Shown here piece by piece: positions 43,168 through 47,904 of a DNA stretch of 47,904 nucleotides. Position 1 is the first letter of the stretch; the number at the start of each line of letters is the position of its first letter. Made by a program: the position numbers and the translations under genes. Origin of the DNA: Sulfobacillus acidophilus. Its GTDB lineage: Bacteria; Bacillota; Sulfobacillia; Sulfobacillales; Sulfobacillaceae. A model generated the notes under the pieces. That model saw nothing but the letters and a program-made list of their open reading frames with translations. It made no database searches and was not told where the DNA came from. The stretch covers positions 1 to 47,904 of the forward strand of contig PXYV01000024.1 of assembly GCA_003023745.1 (NCBI GenBank). Reading direction: 5' to 3'.

Positions 43168-43201
43168 GCAAAGGGTGAGCAACCGCAAGATTAATCGAAG
43201 G

Positions 43202-43723
43202 TTAATCGAACACCTCAATCGCTTGATTTCGCAAAGCGGCGACGGCCGCGGAAAGCGCCTGCGCATCGGGATACCTGACCGTGTGCAAATGATAGCCCTG
43301 GGTCAACGTCGACAAAAGCATCGCGCGCTCCGACTCCACCTGTTCTAGAAATTGGTCGACGTCAAAACGAGAGCGCAAATGCAGTCCACCGCTGAGCTCC
43401 CCATAGACCGGGTGCTCAACCAGAACATTTTCCACAACCAAGCCATGATCGACCAACGCATACAGTTCATCACGGGTCTGTTCAGGTTGGTGGCGGACGG
43501 CAATCACCGTCTTATTCGCGACCTCATGGCGGATTGGACGAAGGTAATAGCCTCGCGGCGTCGACACAATAGGCGACCCCGCCGCCCGCAGCAAAGCGAT
43601 CTCATGCACCACCACTTGGCGCGTCACACCCAGTTGTCGAGCCAAATCTTCCCCTCGCAGGGGTGCCTCTTGGCTGGCCAATTGTTGCAGGATGCGCTCT
43701 TGCCGTTCTTGTCTTTCATTCAT
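43202..43723 (-). CDS. niaR: NiaR-type (3H domain) niacin-responsive repressor
   Basis: A 173-residue protein. The N-terminal HTH_11 domain (ILQQLASQEAPLRGEDLARQ, LGVTRQVVVHEIALLRAAG, then STPRGYYL) is followed by a 3H domain with the three name-giving His: VRHQPEQTRDEL (H78), VDHGLVVENV (H93), VEHPVYGEL (H104). H78, E86, H145 and H147 (GYHLHT) line up with the metal ligands reported for the Thermotoga homologue. NiaR represses NAD-biosynthesis or niacin-uptake genes when bound to nicotinate. The start at 43723 uses GGGAGCGGCCGC; it overlaps the CocE stop by 8 bp. Confidence 0.9.
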   Translation of the reverse strand: MNERQERQERILQQLASQEAPLRGEDLARQLGVTRQVVVHEIALLRAAGSPIVSTPRGYYLRPIRHEVANKTVIAVRHQPEQTRDELYALVDHGLVVENVLVEHPVYGELSGGLHLRSRFDVDQFLEQVESERAMLLSTLTQGYHLHTVRYPDAQALSAAVAALRNQAIEVFD

Positions 43724-45980
43724 CGCGGCCGCTCCCGCTCTGGCCTGATCGATGACGTTCAGTAGCCCCTGCACTGAATGCGAGGAGCGTTCGCTCCAAG
43801 ACAGGCAATTGAATGTGGCTGGGATACTGGCGGGTGTGGTAGACTGTCTGCGTTGCCACCACTGGAACAGGATCGTCGTAGGGGTTCAGGCCTGTATTAG
43901 TATTAGGAAACGCCACGAATTTGCTGGACGAAGTAATAGAAAACCGTAGGCGATGCCCGGCACGAAACACGTAGGCGAGATTAGGCATAAAGATATGATA
44001 GCGCTCGACCTTGCCCGGAATCAAGGGACAGGGCTTGTCCACGCCGTAGCGATAGCGTGCCCGCACAATGTAGTGCGACAGGCGAATGGAATTGCCGTCC
44101 GGGTCAACATCGGACAGCCAGACAGCCCAATCGGTATCAACCGCCGTGCTGGCCGCATAAATCTCGGCAGCAAGTTCGCCAGCGATGGTCAAGTCCTCGG
44201 TTAACAAGGCACTGGTATAAACCAACACATCATGGCGTAACTCTAGCCTTCGCAAATTTTCTGGATGGCGTTCTCCTCCATCATCCACGGGATCCTCGGG
44301 ATCGTAGCGATAGCTGTCCGTATCCCCCCTCGACTGCCAAGGGGAACCTGGCCCGCATAAAAATCCGTCACCCCAGCGCGAATTGGCGTGACCGGCGCTG
44401 GCCAAATACCAGGGCTGCATGGCGGATTCGACGGGAGGCCAATTGTCGGATTGGCGCCATTGATTGTCTCCCACAACATAATAGGTGGCACGCGCTGTCA
44501 AGCGGCCAGGCGCTGCCCGGCCCTTTAAAAATCGGTCAAACCACCGCAACACTTCGGCGTCATAGTCATAGACGACCGCGTCATTTGAAAACGACAGACC
44601 CATGAAATCACGCGTGCGATTGGGCTGATGCTCCCACGGGCCCAGCCAGATGGTGCGATCGGGGACATCGTGCTCGGTTAACATGCGCCACGTTTCGGAC
44701 ACTCCAGCCGAGTCGCCGTCGTACCACCCGGAAATCACCAGCATCGGCGTCTGCACAAACGACCCGCGCTCGGACAAGGTGCAGTTTCGCCAGAATGCGT
44801 CGTAGTCGGGATGCTTGCTCCAGATATCCCACGGCTTAGAGCGGCGACCAATCAATTGGGTTGGAATATCTAACAGCGGGCGCGCGTCACAAGCCTCTTC
44901 CGGGCTTATTGTCTCTCCGGCAAAGATGCTAAAATCGGTCCTTGTCCCCACCGACTGCGCCAAAGTCCACGACAGCAGCGGCCACGAGCAGATGGTGCCG
45001 CCGCGACGCACAGTATCGACCCAGGGCGAACCCACGTTCACCTCGTCAACGACGGCCTTTAGATGCGGATTGCCGCTTGTGGCTGCCGCCACCGCAACAA
45101 AGCCTAAATACGATGCGCCCCACATGCCGACGCTGCCATTTGACCAATCTTGCTCGACTATCCAGTCAATGGTATCGCTGCTATCGTCGCGTTCGTAGTA
45201 AAACGGAACTAATTCGCCTTGGGAATCACTGCGTCCGCGCACGTCCTGGTTGACCACCGCGTAACCCTTGTTGGCCCAGCGCATAAAATAAGCCCGATAT
45301 CTGGCGCGGTCATAACAAGTACGCACCAAAATGGCTGGAAGTCTTTGGGTTGGCGGGATTCCTTCCGGCAAATAGACATCGGTCGCCAATTGCACCCCGT
45401 CCCGCATCGCCACTAAGAAAGTACCGAGGTCGTTAACGCCATAGAGCGGTTGCGACAACAGCGCATCATCGTACACCGAAAGCGGCGTTAGCGTTTCATA
45501 TCCCGCCACCACCAACACTTCCATGCCATAGCGATAGGGCCAGACAAAAGCAATCGGCTTCCCGTCCAACGTCACCACGTCTAACGCGCTCTCATGCCGT
45601 TGCGCCCACACCTGGGACTGTAGCACGCGCCCCCGATATGTTCCACTTAACACTAGGTGACGTTCATACCGGACTTTGCCAGCCAAGCTCACTGTCTGCC
45701 CGCGCCAATCGGCCGCCTCATACTCGCGCAGCCTTGAACTGATGTGCAAAAGCGGCATGGAAAAGGGAGGTGGCTCCGGCAGAACCTTTTCTTGCATTTG
45801 CGTGCGCTGACGCAAATCGACGGCCGCCCACATCACCGCGCCGTCTGCAAATCGAATCGTGCCTTGGTAAACGCCACTGGCGTAAAGACTCCAGGTTGTA
45901 TCTTGCAACGCCACCCGACGCTCCCCCTCCTGCGGCCCCTGGTCACCACACACACTGTAAACCCACGTCCCACCGTTCAA
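43716..45980 (-). CDS. CocE/NonD-family hydrolase (peptidase S15 fold) with N-terminal extension
   Basis: A 754-residue protein. The alpha/beta-hydrolase core (about 185-460) has MRDGVQLATDVYLPEG, AVVNQDVRGRSDSQGE, the nucleophile S290 in GSVGMWGASYLGF, an acid in VISGWYDGDS and the catalytic His in LGPWEHQPNRT. The C-terminal PepX_C jelly roll ends with RAGHRLRFSITSSS and FPNTNTG. CocE-like enzymes cleave esters and amides; X-Pro peptidases share the fold. The first 185 residues, beta-rich (WSLYASGVYQGTIRFADGA), are an extra domain not typical of CocE. It starts at TTG 45980 and lies between the cyclodeaminase gene and niaR. Confidence 0.85.
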   Translation of the reverse strand: MNGGTWVYSVCGDQGPQEGERRVALQDTTWSLYASGVYQGTIRFADGAVMWAAVDLRQRTQMQEKVLPEPPPFSMPLLHISSRLREYEAADWRGQTVSLAGKVRYERHLVLSGTYRGRVLQSQVWAQRHESALDVVTLDGKPIAFVWPYRYGMEVLVVAGYETLTPLSVYDDALLSQPLYGVNDLGTFLVAMRDGVQLATDVYLPEGIPPTQRLPAILVRTCYDRARYRAYFMRWANKGYAVVNQDVRGRSDSQGELVPFYYERDDSSDTIDWIVEQDWSNGSVGMWGASYLGFVAVAAATSGNPHLKAVVDEVNVGSPWVDTVRRGGTICSWPLLSWTLAQSVGTRTDFSIFAGETISPEEACDARPLLDIPTQLIGRRSKPWDIWSKHPDYDAFWRNCTLSERGSFVQTPMLVISGWYDGDSAGVSETWRMLTEHDVPDRTIWLGPWEHQPNRTRDFMGLSFSNDAVVYDYDAEVLRWFDRFLKGRAAPGRLTARATYYVVGDNQWRQSDNWPPVESAMQPWYLASAGHANSRWGDGFLCGPGSPWQSRGDTDSYRYDPEDPVDDGGERHPENLRRLELRHDVLVYTSALLTEDLTIAGELAAEIYAASTAVDTDWAVWLSDVDPDGNSIRLSHYIVRARYRYGVDKPCPLIPGKVERYHIFMPNLAYVFRAGHRLRFSITSSSKFVAFPNTNTGLNPYDDPVPVVATQTVYHTRQYPSHIQLPVLERTLLAFSAGATERHRSGQSGSGRDE

Positions 45981-46093
45981 GTTACCCCACTACATCCCGC
46001 TACATGAGGCCCTGCTGCGCTTTTGCCCCACGCCGCCCGCACTTTCTGATCGCACACCCAAACGTCAAAGAGTTCAATGCCCAAAAGCGGGTT

Positions 46094-47062
46094 TTAGCCT
46101 CTTTGCGCCCGACCGCGTTGATAGAGATAGTAGGCTGCCGCGACATCTTCCAGAGCCAATCCCAGTGACTTAAACACGGTCACCTCTGATGCATTTTCCC
46201 GGCCCGCTACTTGCCCGCTCACTAGGTCAGCCAATTCACCGACCATGTGATCGGAAGTGATGGCCCCTTCCTTTAATGGAATCAGATAATCGCCCGCTTC
46301 CGACTGTGCCGATTCGTGCCGGTCTACATACAAGCGAGCCCGCGCCACCAGCGCACTGTCAAGCTCGCGCTCGTCGGCACGGCAAGCCCCGACCGCATTG
46401 ATGTGACACCCGTCCTTCACATCACAACTCGCCAAAATGGGGGTTGGCGACGACGTGACGGTGCAAATCACATCGGCCTCGGCGCAAGCCTCTTCGACAC
46501 TGTCGGCCACCTCCAGCGGGCATCGCAGTTGTTCCATCATCTCCTGTTGATAGGCCAGCGCTCGCTCCCGATGCAGTCCATAGACGAGAATCCGAGTGAA
46601 TGGGCGCACCGCCAGCATCGCCTCTAAATGGGTCCGCGCCTGTTGTCCCGTTCCTAAAATGGCTAAACACGACGCATCGTGGCGCGCTAGCCAACGCGTC
46701 GCCACGGCACTTACCGCGGCGGTGCGAATGGCCGTGACACTTTCGGCGTCGACCACTGCCCAAGGCGTGCCGTCATCAGCGGAGAACAGCAAAATTAACC
46801 CCTGATGTGAAGCCATGCCGCGATCACGATTTTCGGGAACCATCGTAATGACTTTTGTGCCTATGACCCTCTGGCGTTCCAACCAGCTAGGCATCTGTCC
46901 AAAAATTTTCCGCCCGCCGAACATCATGATTGAGCGCAAGGGCATTTGTATCTGTGCTTCGGCTAAGTCCTTGAAGGCTTCTTCCATCAAATTGATGCAG
47001 TCGACCATCGGAAGTCCCGCCATCACCTCTGCAGCCGAAAAAAATTCGAGCCTCGGGTTCAT
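46094..47062 (-). CDS. Ornithine cyclodeaminase / mu-crystallin family protein
   Basis: A 322-residue NAD(P)-dependent enzyme. The dinucleotide loop is CLAILGTGQQARTHLEAMLA (about residue 135), preceded by VVDAESVTAIRTAAVSAVAT and followed by ADVICTVTSSPTPILASCDV and HINAVGACRADERELDSALV. The family includes ornithine cyclodeaminase, alanine dehydrogenase and ketimine reductases; the exact substrate cannot be told. The start is ATG 47062, or GTG one codon upstream; no good ribosome binding site is visible because a GC hairpin sits there. About 110 bp separate it from the CocE gene downstream. Confidence 0.88.
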   Translation of the reverse strand: MNPRLEFFSAAEVMAGLPMVDCINLMEEAFKDLAEAQIQMPLRSIMMFGGRKIFGQMPSWLERQRVIGTKVITMVPENRDRGMASHQGLILLFSADDGTPWAVVDAESVTAIRTAAVSAVATRWLARHDASCLAILGTGQQARTHLEAMLAVRPFTRILVYGLHRERALAYQQEMMEQLRCPLEVADSVEEACAEADVICTVTSSPTPILASCDVKDGCHINAVGACRADERELDSALVARARLYVDRHESAQSEAGDYLIPLKEGAITSDHMVGELADLVSGQVAGRENASEVTVFKSLGLALEDVAAAYYLYQRGRAQRG

Positions 47063-47068
47063 CACCGT

Positions 47069-47091
47069 AGGCGGCCAAGGAGAGGCCGCCT
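47069..47091. promoter_or_regulatory. GC hairpin at the cyclodeaminase start
   Basis: AGGCGGCC-AAGGAGA-GGCCGCCT, a perfect 8-bp stem with a 7-nt loop, ends 4-7 nt before the start codon on the minus strand, where a ribosome binding site should lie. It could hinder translation or be a terminator for plus-strand transcription, where CCCCCTTTCTTT follows. Confidence 0.5.
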
Positions 47092-47265
47092 GCCCCCTTT
47101 CTTTCGTCGAACGATTTGCGGCCGCCGAGAAGCCATCCCTCTGCTCCTTAAGGAGTTGCTGAATTGACCGCCGCGCTTAATTGTCGCATTGAAGACACCC
47201 ACATGGCCCGGGTCAAACCCCGCCCCAGCCATAACTTTTAGCCACTCAGGTTTGATCTCCATCAA

Positions 47266-47697
47266 TTAAAATTGATTCGAGCTAGGCCATCGACAATCAC
47301 TGTCATTATAGTTGACGCCAGACTCATAACCTAGCACGATCGTTATCGCAGCCAATCCGTTGCAATGCATCGGATCGCGCATGTCACCAACCGCATCCTC
47401 CCGGCAAACAATTCCCACAGGGTTAAATGCTTGCCTGAACCGTCGCGGTGGACCGATCTTTCCATGCGATAGGGCAAGCGTGGCGCAAAGCGCACTGGCG
47501 GCTTGGTCCGACCGTCGGCGCCCCCAGAGATAGGCATCGTGGGCTGGATTCATCGCGTTCATGTGGTCCAAAATTGTACGGATGATCTGTAAAGCCTCGA
47601 CGCAATGAAAATCCTGGCCACGACCTCCAGGCGACAACGGGGCACCGTCCCGTTGCACCACCGCCGTCTCCGGCCGGTCTTGATCCCCTCCGGTCAC
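47266..47697 (-). CDS. Doubtful frame at the window end
   Basis: 143 codons with protein-like patches (RPETAVVQRDGAPLSPGGRG, FHCVEALQIIRTILDHM, QAASALCATLALSHGK) but Cys- and Arg-rich elsewhere. No family and no clear start are recognised; it may be a decayed gene. Confidence 0.25.
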   Translation of the reverse strand: MTGGDQDRPETAVVQRDGAPLSPGGRGQDFHCVEALQIIRTILDHMNAMNPAHDAYLWGRRRSDQAASALCATLALSHGKIGPPRRFRQAFNPVGIVCREDAVGDMRDPMHCNGLAAITIVLGYESGVNYNDSDCRWPSSNQF

Positions 47698-47904
47698 TTA
47701 CCACGAAAGATTAAGTCGCCTCCCCAGGACCCATTGTAGAACTCACATTTCGCACCCCTGGATTTTGCCCGTGGAGGAGACATCCTGAAGGGCTTTCCAT
47801 TATTATCGGAATATTCCGCAAAGGAATCGATTAGGGTACATATTCGGTCATCACCCTTGGGGAGCCGTCAGTTTCTCACGAAATCGCGGATCCAACGGGT
47901 AAAG
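47698..47904. other. Non-coding end of window
   Basis: No gene seen. A perfect 12-bp palindrome CGGAATATTCCG lies at 47807-47818 and could be an operator for a gene beyond the window. Confidence 0.4.

Overview
The window looks like accessory chromosome from a Sulfobacillus-like acidophilic, moderately thermophilic Firmicute. That placement is an inference from gene families (DUF2249 and hemerythrin proteins, TDT and NCS1 transporters, TrmB and NiaR regulators), from Gram-positive style AGGAGG ribosome binding sites, and from the mix of IS605, ISL3 and IS4 remnants. No rRNA, tRNA or CRISPR array was seen.

Layout. 0-2.1 kb: a DUF488 protein, an OsmC protein and decayed MarR, Crp/Fnr and hypothetical genes. 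2.5-5.6 kb: an operon for a two-domain DUF2249 protein and two heme-copper-oxidase-like membrane proteins. 5.8-9.4 kb: mostly debris (ISL3, TnpB fragment, NlpC/P60 pseudogene) around an AhpD-like gene. 9.4-19.2 kb: redox genes, namely DUF2249 proteins, a peroxiredoxin with TGA in place of its catalytic Cys codon, a Rieske protein, a nuoF broken by an IS4 remnant, a third oxidase-like protein, 7Fe ferredoxin, cupin, methyltransferase, hemerythrin and a MIP18 protein. 19.3-25.1 kb: TDT transporter, second DUF488, intact copy of the 112-residue hypothetical, XdhC and a TrmB regulator. 26.2-28.4 kb: a complete IS200/IS605 element with a broken transposase. 29.4-36.6 kb: a nucleotidyltransferase pair resembling a toxin-antitoxin module, lipoprotein, AI-2E exporter, MurJ flippase and a coiled-coil repeat protein. 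36.8-37.2 kb: a 417-bp non-autonomous relative of the IS605 element. 38-41.4 kb: DoxX protein and otsA-otsB (trehalose). 41.7-47.1 kb: ornithine cyclodeaminase, CocE hydrolase, NiaR and an NCS1 permease on one strand.

The most striking signal is regulatory. Eight perfect GTGA-N6-TCAC palindromes lie between 5.6 and 22.4 kb, each before a gene of the redox set, and nearly all with a -10-like hexamer 31-32 bp from the palindrome centre. That is the geometry of class II activation by a Crp/Fnr protein. It ties the DUF2249 proteins, oxidase-like membrane proteins, peroxiredoxin, Rieske, cupin/ferredoxin, MIP18 and the 112-residue hypothetical into one regulon, most likely answering oxygen limitation or nitrogen oxides (inference).

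The second is the peroxiredoxin at 10617-11270: full length, strong ribosome binding site, intact on both sides of one TGA at the peroxidatic Cys, followed 20 nt later by a hairpin with a GGC loop, as expected of a bacterial selenocysteine insertion element. The region also holds several single-stop pseudogenes, so a nonsense mutation remains the main rival explanation.
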